From NCBI RefSeq assembly GCF_022605165.1, contig NC_063069.1, forward strand, positions 2,666,001 to 2,730,000: a stretch of 64,000 nt of DNA, given 5' to 3'. Shown here one piece after another: positions 11,947 to 23,064 of this stretch. How positions within the stretch are numbered: position 1 is the stretch's first letter; every line of letters begins with the position of its first letter. The notes under the pieces are model-generated. The model saw nothing but the letters and a program-made list of their open reading frames with translations. It made no database searches and was not told the DNA's origin. This DNA comes from Purpureocillium takamizusanense. Taxonomy: Eukaryota; Ascomycota; Sordariomycetes; Hypocreales; Ophiocordycipitaceae. The position numbers and the translations under genes are program-made.

Positions 11947-12365
11947 ACCCGTGAACCCGACTTGAATGTAAACGTGCATCCAACATGTAGAAACCCGCCG
12001 TGTACCGTGGTTGGTAGGCTCTGTCTTGCAATTGACTAGACTTGCTCGGCTCTGCTGCTGCAAGGCGTTTCTTCGTTGCGAATTCGGTCTGAATTATTAG
12101 ACACTGGCCCCTAGTCCTTCAAAGTCGTAGAACAGGCACGGGCACCTACTACACAAAGACGCCATATAAGCGGTGCAATGTACTTGCTCAGCAACGCCTA
12201 AAATTTGACGTTGACCCTTACTATTCGTGTTTCTTGATCCAAGAAAATCCCGGCTATATCGCTATTCCCATCAGACGCCCCAAAGCAGCCTGTCGTAACC
12301 GTCAAATCATCAAGCCCGTGCCGCCCGACACGAAGCACTACAGCAACACCATTCCCTCGTCACAC
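11947..12365. other. convergent intergenic region
   Basis: About 420 bp between the 3' ends of the aldolase (+) and the adhesin-like gene (-). AT-richer than its surroundings, as expected for 3' untranslated sequence. No other feature seen. Confidence 0.5.
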
Positions 12366-15049
12366 TTAGTTACTCTCGCCGACAAGCAACGACATGTTGC
12401 CCGACATGCTCTCCACCTTAATATCAGATTCCCCGTCGCCTTTGCGGCCCTCAATGACTTTCATAATGCCTCGGCTGCGCCGGATTATCTCAATGCCCTT
12501 GCCGTGAACGACGGTGCTTCCCGAGATGGTCTGCAGGCTAAAATGTCCAGCCCAGCTGGCGGGATAGACGAGCTTGGCGTTGCCGCTAATGGATGAATGC
12601 TTCGCTTCGAGAACAGTCAGACCCGCGCGCGTCTTGCCGTCATCGGCTTTGCGCGCCTTGATCTCGCCTGCGCTGTGCGGGTGAATGATGACGAGGGCAT
12701 CGTCCGGACCCTTCTGGGGTTGCTCAGGTTTCTCCGGGGCATCGTTTCCGTCGACATATGGAGGCAGCGGGACATCAATGGGGGGCAAAAACGTATCACG
12801 GCCGGGCGCAGCACGTCCGGGAGGATACATTCTCGCGCCCGACGTGCTGGTCCACAGGGGTTCTAGTACAGTGACGCGGGCATCGCCGCTCTTCGTGTCC
12901 GTGGACAACCGGGGCTTGCCCTCGGACTTCTGCAGATCCCTTTCCAGGATCGGGAGGAGCTTGAGGTCGAAATTGCCAGAAGTCGAAGTAAAAGTACCCA
13001 GGCTGCTCGTGGCCGCCTCGACGGAAATGTCACCGGATGCCGTCTCAACCTTGATCACGTAGTCCCGAGCGGGCAGCTTCTTGCTTGCCTTGCCGTCTGC
13101 GAGGGCGGCCGCAAGGGGTTCCTTGATGCTGACCTCGCCAGAAATGGAACCAACTTCGAGGACTGCGGACTGAGGAGAATCCTTATCGGCGGCTTTGGGG
13201 CCAACTTCGGCGGTGATATCTCCAGAGGCAGAGGAAATCTTGAGGAGGTCGTAGAGCGGAAACCATCCCTTGACGTTGCCACTGACGGTCTCGATGATGG
13301 TGTCGCGTGACTCCAACGTGTAAGGGACCACGTCGTCGTTAACGTCCTTCGGGAGCGATGTTCGAACGTTTCCAACAACAGTCTTTACATTGACGCTATC
13401 AGATGCACCGAAGACGAGTCCGTCGAGGACGCTGACATCGAGATGAACGGTGTCAACAGCAAAGGTCCGAAGGAAGGACTTGCGCGGAATCCAGACGGTG
13501 GCTCGCATTTGGATGCATGGCCAATCGCCTGAGTTCGACCACCAGTCGAGAGCTCGGGGGGTAATCATGTTGACCAGCTGATCGTTGCCGTCGAGGTCGG
13601 CGTGGACCTCTACTCCCAGCTCGGCATCATTGGAAATGACCTCGAGGTCAATGGTACCCTCGGACTTGTCGTCGCCAGCAGGACGTATGATGAGCTGTCC
13701 GTAGACCCGAGGCTGTCGGCCGTTGTGAAAGCCATCACTTTTGTCGACGGTCTGCTTGATATGGAGCTTGCGCTCGCCTCCAAACCCGATAGTTGTGGTG
13801 CGTTTATCAAAGACATGCGGGGTGTTGCGGCACCCATAGGTGGGCTTCCACTCCAGGTCGCTATCGCCTCCCATGTCTGGTTCTCGGACCGGATCCTTGT
13901 CGTTGAACTTGGGGTTCTGTCGTCTCAGGTCAGTAAAGGTTCTAGGCTGTCACCGTGAGAGCGGCGCTGAGGCATTAATGTGAGATTCGAGGGGGGGGGG
14001 GGATCGAGTATGGATTCAGAGTGTTCAAGCAGTCCTGGGGGCGAGTGACATGCAGCCAAAGTGGCGAAGAATCACACACGTCACAGGAGTGTGGATGAGA
14101 TGCATTACGATTGGTGTGACATGAGACGTACCTTGTGGCTCGAAGAGGACGAGATACTGATGCCGCCAAAAATGGCAGAGATGATGGAGATGATGACTAG
14201 CACACCAAGGATGGTCTTGAGCTTGGGCCTCAAGTTGTGCGAGCTGATCGAGTCTTTAAGCCTTTGCCATCTGGGATAAGGAGGACCATGGGGTGAGCCA
14301 CCCATGGACTCTGGGTGGCGCGGCAGCAGGGCCTGGTGCTCCTCTGGGAGACCCATGGTGCTGCTGTCGTTGCTGGTACGCGCGTTGGCGGAGAGGGACG
14401 CGAATGTCTGGTAGCCCTGAGGTTGGCTTGAGGGAGGAGAGGATGGGGAAGGAGAGTAGGCGGGTGGCGCGTCCAGCTGGCTGTGATGATGCGGCTGGGA
14501 CGGGGCGGTCGCGTGTGTTGATGTATGAGAGGGAGTGTGTAAGTAGGGCAGACGGGTACGGTCCCCGGGAAATTGGACGGGTTCGTCTTCCTCAACACTG
14601 CGTCGGTGGCGATGCGATGAGACAGCGGGGGATGAGGGGTTGGCCGCGGGCGAGGTCGATCCCTGGTGAGGCGACGCTACCGACGCGGAAGAGGTATGAC
14701 GGTGGGAGGTGTCTGGCGACGACGTCGACGGCAGCTGTGGCGGATATGGTGACGACGACGTGGTTTGGCCAGCGGCGTTATTTATCTGGCGCTCCTGTTC
14801 GGCCTCTCTCGCCTTTGCGCCTTGGTCGCGCAGGGTGGGATCCTCGACGAGGACGTTTGGCACCGACGGCACGTTGGACGACGTGCGCCGGTGTTGTTCG
14901 GGCTGGTGGCCAAAGGCAGACGATGACGCCGCGTCAGACGACGCAGACGCGTGGAAGTATCCGTCAGTGGGCGACAGGGCATCTCGCTCATCGTCGGAGG
15001 CGTCCTGCCCCATGTCCGAGTACATGTTATCCGAGTAGGGAGCCGGCAT
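12366..15049 (-). CDS. type II membrane protein with DUF4097-like adhesin ectodomain
   Basis: Two exons on the minus strand, 15049-14132 and 13916-12366, 822 residues. The 215-nt intron has a GTACGT donor, an ACTGAC branch point and a CGACAG acceptor, and joins SSSSHK to NPKFNDKDP in phase 0. The N-terminal about 275 residues are Ser/Pro/His-rich and disordered, presumably cytoplasmic. One transmembrane helix follows (TILGVLVIISIISAIFGG, about residues 279-299). The C-terminal about 500 residues carry repeated short strands of the SGNVKG / SGDITAEV / SGEVSIKE / SGNMSLLV type, the beta-helix pattern of DUF4097 'putative adhesin' domains in fungal proteins. Cell-surface or vacuolar-lumen exposure is inferred from the topology. 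ATG 15049 was chosen over the frame's earlier extension, which lacks protein-like content. A 12-base C run lies within the intron. Confidence 0.8.
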
Positions 15050-17023
15050 GACGGCGGCTCGCTCAAGGAGAGGGGGGGCGTGAGTGGTCCGGCTCTCAGG
15101 CAGTGATGCGTGCGTTCGTACCGCCACGCGTAGCACCGGCAATAAAAGGGGGACAGACAGAAGGGGAGCAGAAGCTCAGACGGGAAAGGGGGAAGGACGA
15201 GAGGGTGGTGGTGATGGTGGGCTGGGGGGGATGAAGCTGACGACGATAGCTGCGAGGATGCGTAGGCGTTGCAGCAACAGACGCGAGCCAAGTGGGTTTA
15301 GGGGGGGAGAGGGGTATCCCGACCTAAGCTCGTGGCCAAAGAGACGGCGAGGGACGGCAGAGATATGTGTGAGCGGTTGCGCGTCTGCTTGTCGTCTTCG
15401 CGTTCCCCTGCTCCGCGCTGGAGGAGGCTGAAGTTGAGCGTAGAGTATAGAACAGAGAGGCGGACCGGACCGGACCACTCGAGGAGGGTGCAAGCAGCAA
15501 GACGATGATGGACCTGCCCTCACTTGTCGCGATGCAGGCTTGCCGTCAATTGATTGCCACGAGCAAGTACAGATGCTCCGAGATTGGGGCGAGAGAGGAT
15601 GAAAAAGTGCAGAATTCTTCACCAAACTCCAGAAATCCGCCGAGGGAAGGAGGGCGAGCGACACACCGGATGGTTCCTGCCAGTGACATGGAACCAGACT
15701 CCTCGTCCATGTCATGCCAGGGCTTCAGCACCTCATCGTTCGGGCGTGGCACGCTAGTAACTGCTAAAAGCAGTCTTGCATACAGTGGAGTAGAGGCTCC
15801 CACGGGCGGCCATCGAAGGCGCTGACGTCGCCCGTTATCTTCATTCCCCAGCCTTCTCCACTCCTCCCGGCCTGAACCCCGGACTCCTCCATCCTGTCGT
15901 CGGTCCTTTCTGCCCACTTTTGACCGTCCGTCCGCGTTATCAACATGCGCGACAACCAGTACCAGTCCTCTCCGAGCTGCGACAGACAGGTGAAGAGGCA
16001 TTGACACAGCTCAAAGCACTCCCCCTCCCGCTTTCAACGTTGGTCAACATGGTCCCCCCCATAAACGACGGGAAGAACAACCGCCCACGGCACACGCACC
16101 GACACACAAGTGCAGCACAGCAGACAGAGACACACAGAGCGCGCACCACCTTGCCAACGAGTGGCTTGCCGTAGCCAACCCCAAAAGTCCCCCTAAAAGT
16201 AACCGCCCATCACCGCTCCCCGCTTCGGGCCCCTGCACTGTGATCGCCAGCTTCCCATTCCAGCACTCCCCGCCCCTCGGTCCCAGTACCCGGACCGGGG
16301 CGGGCATGGAGCTGCCTCGTGAGCAGCGCACGCAAACCCCCCTTCCCCCCTCCGGGCTAGTGATGTGCGCGCGCGGTGTGACTCGATCCGCAGGCACTCA
16401 CAGGGCTGATGGATGGGGCCGCCAGCCTCCTTGCAGGGCTTGATCGCCGTGTTACTCGTAATCTGGCGGCCGCGCCGTCAGAATTGTTGCGTCGAGACGC
16501 ACCAGCCTGCCAAGCCTGCTACTTGATATGTGTGTGGCTGCTGTAACGGGGATCCTCGCCTTGTCAGATCGGAATCTCTTGGTGTCCATCACCGGATACC
16601 ATAGCCGGCGTCAACATAAACGGAGAAGGGGCAACAACATGTCAACTTGGAGGCTGCCTCTCTTGACCTGCTCGAGGTTTGCCGTGGCCTCTCTGGGCTC
16701 CTGATATGGCTCTATACATTGAGGGATATCACAGTGACAGATCTTGCCGACCCGTCGTCCATACATCTATCCGTCCATCACAAACACCCGCCGCCTCCCT
16801 TTGTCGTCGAATCTTGGTCGACTCTCGAAATCCTTTCCTATAAGCCAAAGCCATGGCCATCCAAGCAGAGGGAAGCAGACATCTAGCAGGCAGCTGATGT
16901 CGCCTCGTAGGGCTGTGGCGCTTCCAAGCGGCGCCCGCGGTTCCCCCACTGCCCCAGACGGATCTTCGCGTATATACTCCTCCCCATGCTCACATCGCTC
17001 ACATGCACGCTCAAACGGGCCCA
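15050..17023. other. intergenic, upstream of the adhesin-like gene
   Basis: About 2 kb upstream of one minus-strand gene and downstream of another. No ORF has recognisable content; the longer ones overlap on both strands. The region is C/T-rich on the plus strand with poly-C and CACA runs. Nothing else seen. Confidence 0.45.
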
Positions 17024-19490
17024 TCAATGCAGCCCAAGAATCCGCTTCGAGTTCTCGTACACCACCCACGTTATGCTCAGTGCCGGGGCCACCTTTAGCA
17101 GATTCGGCGTCAGGCCCTTGTAGAGGCCCCGCCAGCCCTCTAGTTGGACGGTTTTTGTCGTCACGTCCCAGATGCCCGTGTACGTCGCCCGGTGCATCAC
17201 TGTCCCCTGCGTCTGCAGTCGCGTCCGAACCACGTTGAGCGGATACACCACGGTAGCGCCAATGGCGCCCGAGGTCGCTCCAATCATTCCCGTGGCAATG
17301 TTGCCGGGGTTCGCGTCGTCTTCGTGACAGCCAGTGCGTTTCGCGTAGTAGGTCCGGTACGACTTCTTGAGCAGCTCAAACATGCCCATATCGATGGCAC
17401 TATACGGGAACATGCCCACCAGGCCCATGGTGACGCCTCGATAGCAAGCTCGGACCCCGCCGTCGGCATACATCTTGATAGCCGTTTGGCGGACGAGAGC
17501 GCTTCCCGTCAGGCCGCCCTTGACCGTCTCGCATTGAAGGCGAAACTTGAGCGTGTCGAGTGGGTAGACACAGAACCTGTTTCACGTCAGCAATATTTCT
17601 CTCTCGCACGGGACAGGGACGAGCTGCATACTGTGCGATCATGCCGGCGACACCGCCTGCGGTGAACTTGGAATACGAGTTGATCCGCCTGGGGTCGCCG
17701 TGGCCCTCAAAATTCGCCAAAGCTCGCTTAGCTGCCTCATAGGACCCAAACTTGATGGCCGTCTCAGGCATGATCTTGACAACGTTCAGGCCATTTCCTA
17801 AAACGCAGTCAGCACCGACGATGACTTGGCGACGGGCAACGGAGAAGAAAGAGGTGGCTCACCTGCAAAGAAGCCGCGGAGTCCGCCCGAGTGAAACAAG
17901 TCCCGTACGGCATCCTTGATGGGTCGCAGCGAATTCTGCAGCGCGGCTATCGGACGTCCCTGTTTGAGTGCCGCGCCGGCCGTCTCCGAGCTGCTCCTGG
18001 TGTTGACGAGCAGATACACCTTCAAACGATCAAGAGGCGCTGTGGCCGTCCTCGACACACCCCCGGCGATGGCACCCGCGAGGAAGTAACCTGGATCAGG
18101 CGCATAGTCTGTCAGCACGAACTTCTTCTTTCGCGCGGCTTTTGTGCCAGAATGAGACTCTTCAAGGCCGTCCTGCGGGGTGCCATCGCCGCGTTGCTCT
18201 CCGCTGCCGTCTGCAATCGGCTCTCGGCGCCGTGGCGCGGCTGCGTCGACGACGGTCTCCGCAGTCGCCTCCGCAGCGTCCATTCCCTGTGTTTGCTTCG
18301 ACAGCACGTCTCCCGTCTCATCCACTTCTTCACGCTTTGTGGGTGGTGGAGGTGGTGGTGGTGGTGGTGGTGATATCGGCGGACTTGTCGGTTGCGGTGA
18401 AGGGAAGCCAGCTCTTAGGAGCGAGCCGAAGAGGGAGTAGACAAGAGAGTAATATGAGGAACTGCCCATACCTAGGCCTTCCAAGGTTTCCTCGCTAACA
18501 GTGGAGTCGCCCTCTGGCGTGACGTTGACGACAGACTCGTAGTACGAGAGCACGGCACGTAATTGGGAGTCATATTCGCGCGCAGGCATAAAGAGGAGGA
18601 AGTTTCTGAAGAGCCGTCAGCCTTTGATCTCGATGGAACAGGACGATGTCATAAATAGAGGCATGTGGTACAACTGCCAGAGGCCGATGACCTGTTGGGG
18701 GGGCGTCGTGGTGCGGTGCCTTGCGACACCATGTGACACATGACCGTGTGCACGCGAGACGACCCGCGACCAGAACTTGGCCGAGCGTCGTGCAAAAACA
18801 ATAAATGCAGCGCCTCCCCCCAAAAAAGATCGCAGGGGCCAAAAACTGCACGTACCGCCATTCGTCAAAGGTAACGTATCCGTCGCTGTTCTTGTCCATG
18901 TCGGCAAAGAACTCGCCCATTCTCCGGTTCGACACGGTCAAGCCAGCAGCGCGAAATGCAGTTTGCAGCTCAGCCTGGTCGAGCTTTCCGTTGCCATCCT
19001 TGTCGATGGCTCGGAACAGCAGGAAGAGTTGCTTCTCCGCCTTTTCGACAAACGTGCGAAACTCTGCGACCAGTCAAAGCGCGCGTCAGCGACTGTTGCG
19101 CAGCTAGGCGAGGCAACGGGGGGGAAGAATCGGATGGAACGAAGCGATGTGCTTCGCTCGCAGCTCGGCTAGAGATGAAGCATAGTACCTTCATATTGTA
19201 TTCTTCCGTCGTGATTTGTGTCCACTTCATCCATCACCTTGGCCAGCAAGTCGTCGGCATTCTTGAGCGCTGCGTCGTCGGCGCCGTCAGCAAACGGGAG
19301 GGGTTGCGGTGTGGGCAAGAAGCAGCTCACGATGGTCGATGCTGCGAAAACCCTTTTTCAGGCCTTTTAGGTCCAGCTCGCCCGTCCGAGCCGGGTCAAG
19401 CTTGGCCCAGAGGGCCTCGACGCGGGCATCGCGCTGGTTCTGGGACTCCTCAAGCCCGCGCACCACGCCGGTGACGACCTTGGGGGCCAT
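17024..19490 (-). CDS. SAL1: EF-hand mitochondrial ATP-Mg/Pi carrier (SAL1/SCaMC type)
   Basis: Six exons on the minus strand: 19490-19331, 19269-19189, 19063-18856, 18605-17863, 17797-17632 and 17576-17024. All phases close to give 636 residues. The N-terminal half has four EF-hand loops: DPARTGELDLKG (about 32-43), DTNHDGRIQYEE (about 70), DKDGNGKLDQAE (about 101) and DKNSDGYVTFDE (about 137). A linker with an about 11-residue Pro run follows. The C-terminal half has three mitochondrial-carrier repeats with signatures PLDRLK, PLDTLK and PLNVVR; the Asn in the third is usual for this subfamily. Such carriers exchange ATP-Mg for phosphate across the inner membrane under cytosolic Ca2+ control. 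The exon 1/2 junction creates the conserved SIDHPLKNADD, and the exon 4/5 junction creates FFAGNGLNVVK. The gene shares its upstream region with cyclin C. Confidence 0.92.
18339..18373. repeat. (GGT)n tract encoding poly-Pro in the SAL1-type carrier
   Basis: A GGT/GGA repeat on the plus strand reads as consecutive Pro codons on the minus strand. It lies in the linker between the EF-hand and carrier parts of the protein. It is expected to vary in length between strains. Confidence 0.8.
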
Positions 19491-20377
19491 GCTCACGGCG
19501 ACTTCATATCTCGCGCGCGAGGTGCGGCCAGCTCTGTAGCTCTCTCTCTCTCTGTCTTTCCTCCTCTCTGTCTCTCAGTATCGACGGACCCGCGTGGAAA
19601 AAATTGCTAGGGCGTCGTGGGCTCGGCTCGCTATGTCAAATGCATGTTACGGCGTCGGTGCAGGTAATCGATTGCGCGCAAGGCGGCCGGGGCAGCGGTG
19701 GTGACGTTGTGCTGCAGAGCGCGGGAGGAGGTGAGGGATTGAAGGTTGGGGGACCTGGGAGGGAGGGCCAAGCCAATGATGCAAAGCTGCGGCAGCTCTG
19801 GTTTGGAGGTGCCGCCCGTCGCGTTGCCGAGACGGACGGCCTGGCAGAGGAGTGGGGTGGGAGGAACCTGAAAGGCCTGGAGCTGGGGGGTTCCGGCTGG
19901 CTGGACTGGGGAAAGTTCAGGCAGGTTGCAGTGAGTGGTTGCTGTCCGCCACGATCAATCAGACGCACCCCATTAGCACCCTGTTCAGTGGGCAAGGGAG
20001 CCCCCCCCCCCAAGGTGCTGAACGTTCCCGGCCCAGTGGGGTGGAGGTTCCCGTCCCGCCCATCCAACCTGGAAGCCACCTCGCCAGCACCCAGGCCAGG
20101 CAGCCCGGCCTTCAATTGCCTCTCGGCGCAGTGCGGCAGCTTATCTTATCGCCCCGCAGTTGAAGGAGGTGGTTGTAAAGTCCACTGCCACGTCCCCGAC
20201 GATCCAACCACCACCACCACTACCACCACCGACCACGACGCCGCCCGACTCGGCGCGCGCGGGGTCCCGTCTCCGATTACAACAACACAACTCACACCTC
20301 GACCACAACCCTCGCTTGACCAGCTCTGTGCACCCAGCTTTGCGCGCGAGTCCCAGCGGCGCGCCCCCGGGGGGCCA
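19491..20377. promoter_or_regulatory. shared divergent promoter region, SAL1-type carrier / cyclin C
   Basis: 887 bp separate the start codons of two divergent genes. The carrier side has a CTCTCT tract (about 19540-19575); the cyclin C side has a CCACCACCAC tract (about 20208-20230). No TATA box is obvious. Individual factor sites cannot be assigned with confidence. Confidence 0.5.
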
Positions 20378-21455
20378 ATGTCCGCCAACTACTGGGAGTC
20401 GACGCAGCGGCGCCACTGGCTCTTCACCAAGGACCAGCTGGCGTCGATGCGCCAGAAGCTCGAAAAGGACAATGCCGATCTCGTTTCCATGTTTCCCCTG
20501 CCCCAGCCCAGGCACCTGTCGATATACTTTAACCAACGTGAGCCGAACAATGCGCTGCTTCCTCCCCCCATCCCCCCTTGGCGATCCCGCCGCCCGCCCC
20601 CCCCCCGTCGTGTAGGGTGCGGAACCGGCCGCTGACCCAAGAGTCCTCGCCCTAGAGTTGTTGCGCCTGGGCAAGCGCCTGAGCATCCGGCAGCAGGCCA
20701 TGGCCACGGCGCAAGTCTACCTCAAGCGATTCTACTCGCGCGTCGAGATCCGCCGCACGAATCCCTACCTCGTCATCACGACGTCCATATACCTGGCGTG
20801 CAAGATGGAGGAGGCCCCTCAGCACATTCGGCTCATCGTCACGGAGGCCCGGCAGCTGTGGCAGGAGTTTATCGGACTGGACACCTCCAAGCTGGGCGAG
20901 TGCGAGTTCTATCTCATCAGCGAGATGAGCTCCCAGCTCATCGTGCATCAGCCATATAGGACGCTGAGTTCGCTGCGCGGGGAGCTGTCCCTGGTCGAGG
21001 AAGACGTCCAGCTGGCTCGGTCCGTCATCAACGACCACTACATGACAGACTTGCCGCTGCTATGCGCTCCTCACATCATCGCCCTTGTGGCTATCCTGCT
21101 CGCCTTGGTTCTACGCCCCAACACGTCCACACCCGGAGGCAGTCTGTCCGGCTCCTCTGCCGCGGCCGGCCTCGCAGCCGCCCACGCCGCGCTGAGCCAG
21201 GCACAAGCCCGGGCCAACGGCCTCCCGGACCCTCCGCCGCAGGCAGCTGATTCCAAGGAGAGGCAGCAGGAGGCGAGGATGTTACGTGTGCAACAGTTCG
21301 CCGCGTGGCTGGCCGAGAGCGGCGTCGATATAGCCGCCATGGTCGACGCCACGCAGGAAATCATCTCATTTTACGAGTGTCATGAGCACTACAACGACAA
21401 GCTCACGCGAGAGCAGATCAACCGCTTCGTGAAGGCGCGCGGGTTGGACAAGTAA
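20378..21455 (+). CDS. SSN8: cyclin C, Mediator kinase-module subunit
   Basis: Two exons, 20378-20537 and 20656-21455, 319 residues. The donor is GTGAGC and the acceptor CCTAG. Splicing gives IYFNQQLLRLGKRLSIRQQA, the typical start of the cyclin box. The N-terminus MSANYWESTQRRHW is diagnostic of fungal cyclin C (SSN8/Srb11). Cyclin-fold helices include TAQVYLKRFYSR, PYLVITTSIYLACKMEEAP and KLGECEFYLISEM. The protein pairs with Cdk8 (Ssn3) in the nucleus, where the kinase module represses or tunes RNA polymerase II transcription; in yeast it also moves to mitochondria under stress (family knowledge). An Ala/Ser-rich insert of about 60 residues (near SSAAAGLAAAHAAL) separates the two cyclin folds. 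The end is convergent with the hydrolase gene. Confidence 0.92.
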
Positions 21456-21634
21456 GGCCTTGCGCCAGCGATCTAGAGACCGGATAGAAGGAGTACGCGA
21501 AGCATCGGATGGAGTGAATGAAGAAGCATGATATGGTCGGACGACAATGTTTGTTTGGATCTGCTGCACGCGGCGCTACGGTGACGAAATGAATGACGCA
21601 TCTCTTGGAGTCGGCGCTGGACTGGATTTCTCGA

Positions 21635-21698
21635 CTTCTATAGCGCTGGTATACAAGACTGGTCAACCATCTCTATAGTTTCTCTCTTGTCTATTGCA
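21635..21698. repeat. imperfect duplicate of the hydrolase gene's 3' end (copy 1)
   Basis: Starts with CTTCTATAGCGCT and ends CTATTGCA. Aligned with copy 2 at 21720-21779 it shares ACTGGTCA, CTATAGT/TTATAGT and CTCT...GTCTATT blocks in the same order, with substitutions and small indels. In the minus-strand reading this copy has an in-frame TGA and is not coding. Confidence 0.8.
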
Positions 21699-21719
21699 AT
21701 GCTGTCGTGGATCCGTGGG

Positions 21720-21779
21720 CTTCTATAGCGCTATAAAAGACTGGTCATCTATCTTTATAGTCCTCTCCCGTCTATTCCA
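21720..21779. repeat. imperfect duplicate of the hydrolase gene's 3' end (copy 2, coding)
   Basis: Starts CTTCTATAGCGCT and ends CTATTCCA. On the minus strand it encodes the last residues of the hydrolase (NRRERTIKIDDQSFIAL) and its TAG stop. Copy 1 lies 21 bp further along the plus strand, downstream of the gene. Confidence 0.8.
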
Positions 21780-23064
21780 GGCCGCCATGGCCACATCGGC
21801 CACCTCCCGACCCTTAGAGATGGCAATCTCGTGGCCACCGCCGACCACGTGAATGTCCACGCCGTCCTGGCCGAGCACGGCCTTGGAGTCCTCGATCCAC
21901 TCCTCCTTGACGACGATGGGGTCCCTGTCCGCGAGAATCAGACACATACGCCCGCCGTCCAGGCCCGGCGGCACCTCCCCGGGGCCACCACGCCGCCGCC
22001 GCGCGAGCTCCTCGCTCAGCCGCACCCAGGCCTTGTCGTGCTGCCCGTAGATGGGGGCGTTGCGTATCGTGCTCATGTAGGCTCCGACGAAGCCTTCGTT
22101 CTCGGCCAGCTGCCACCTGACCACGTCGCCGACCCGCAGCACGGCAGCAGCGCCCGTCTGGCCGTTCTGTTTCTCTTTCTCCTCCTCATCCTCCTGCGTC
22201 GACACGGGGACCTCGTCAAAGTCGACGTCCGCGTCCGCATCCACGTCGTCGCCCACGGGGACATCGGCGCTGGCGGTCCCGCGCCTCGGCTCCAGCCGGC
22301 GGCGCGCCAGGGCCGTGACGAGCCAGCTCGGCAGGACGCCCTGCGTGTAGAGCAGGCGGTTCTTGAGGCTGACGTGCGAGGGGCGGACCAGTCCGCCGGG
22401 GCAGACGAGCGTCAGGGACCGCAGCAGGGACGGGTGGTAGGCGGCGAAGGAGGCGGCGAGAGCGCCGCCCAGGGAGTAGCCGAGGAGGTGGAAGGCCGAA
22501 GAGCCGGTCCAGGGGAGGGGCGACGACGCCAGGACGAGGAGGATCTGGGTCGCGTACAGACGCTCGTCGTACGGAACGTCCACGGGGGCATCCGAGTACC
22601 CTCTGCCAAAGAAGTCTAGGGGCGGTGCGTGGTCAGGGACACGACGGCGACGGGTCGGCGTCTACATTGCGCAGAGGGGACTCACCAAATAGCATCACCC
22701 TGCACCCCCTTTCGACAAACTCCTTGGCCATGTCCCCGAGGGCCACGCACGGCGTGCCGATGCCGTGCATCAGCAGCACCTTTTCCCCGTCCTCGGGGCC
22801 CCATTCAAACACCTTGATCGTCCCGTACTCGGTCTCGACATCCCGGCCGCCGGGGAAGACATCAGGAGCATATGGTAGAGCGGCGGCCTCGGACGAAGCC
22901 TTTCGAGCCGATTCACGAGCCCTCGCGGTGATGTGCCGCCTCGGCCGGGATGGCTCGCCGAGGACGGGGCGCAGCCAGATGTAGAGCGAAAGGCATGCCG
23001 CCGCGGCGACGACTGCGGCGTCCGTCGCTCGACTCCAAGGCAGGAAGGCGAGGCGCTGGACCAT
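21723..23064 (-). CDS. alpha/beta hydrolase with N-terminal membrane anchor
   Basis: Two exons on the minus strand, 23064-22686 and 22615-21723, 423 residues. The donor is GTGAGT and the acceptor CCTAG; the junction gives RVMLFDFFGRGYSDAP, a standard alpha/beta-hydrolase strand and loop. One hydrophobic helix lies near residues 15-32 (AAVVAAAACLSLYIW). Catalytic elements: HGIG oxyanion loop, nucleophile elbow GYSLGG (Ser174), acid in ILADRDPIV, and His in VGGGHEIAIS. An acidic insert (about 40 residues, with DADADVDFDE and EDEEEKEKQ) lies in the cap region. The substrate is unknown; lipid or ester hydrolysis at a membrane is an inference. ATG 23064 was chosen because the frame upstream opens only at a TTG. 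The extreme C-terminus lies in a duplicated segment and may be a recent extension. Confidence 0.85.
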
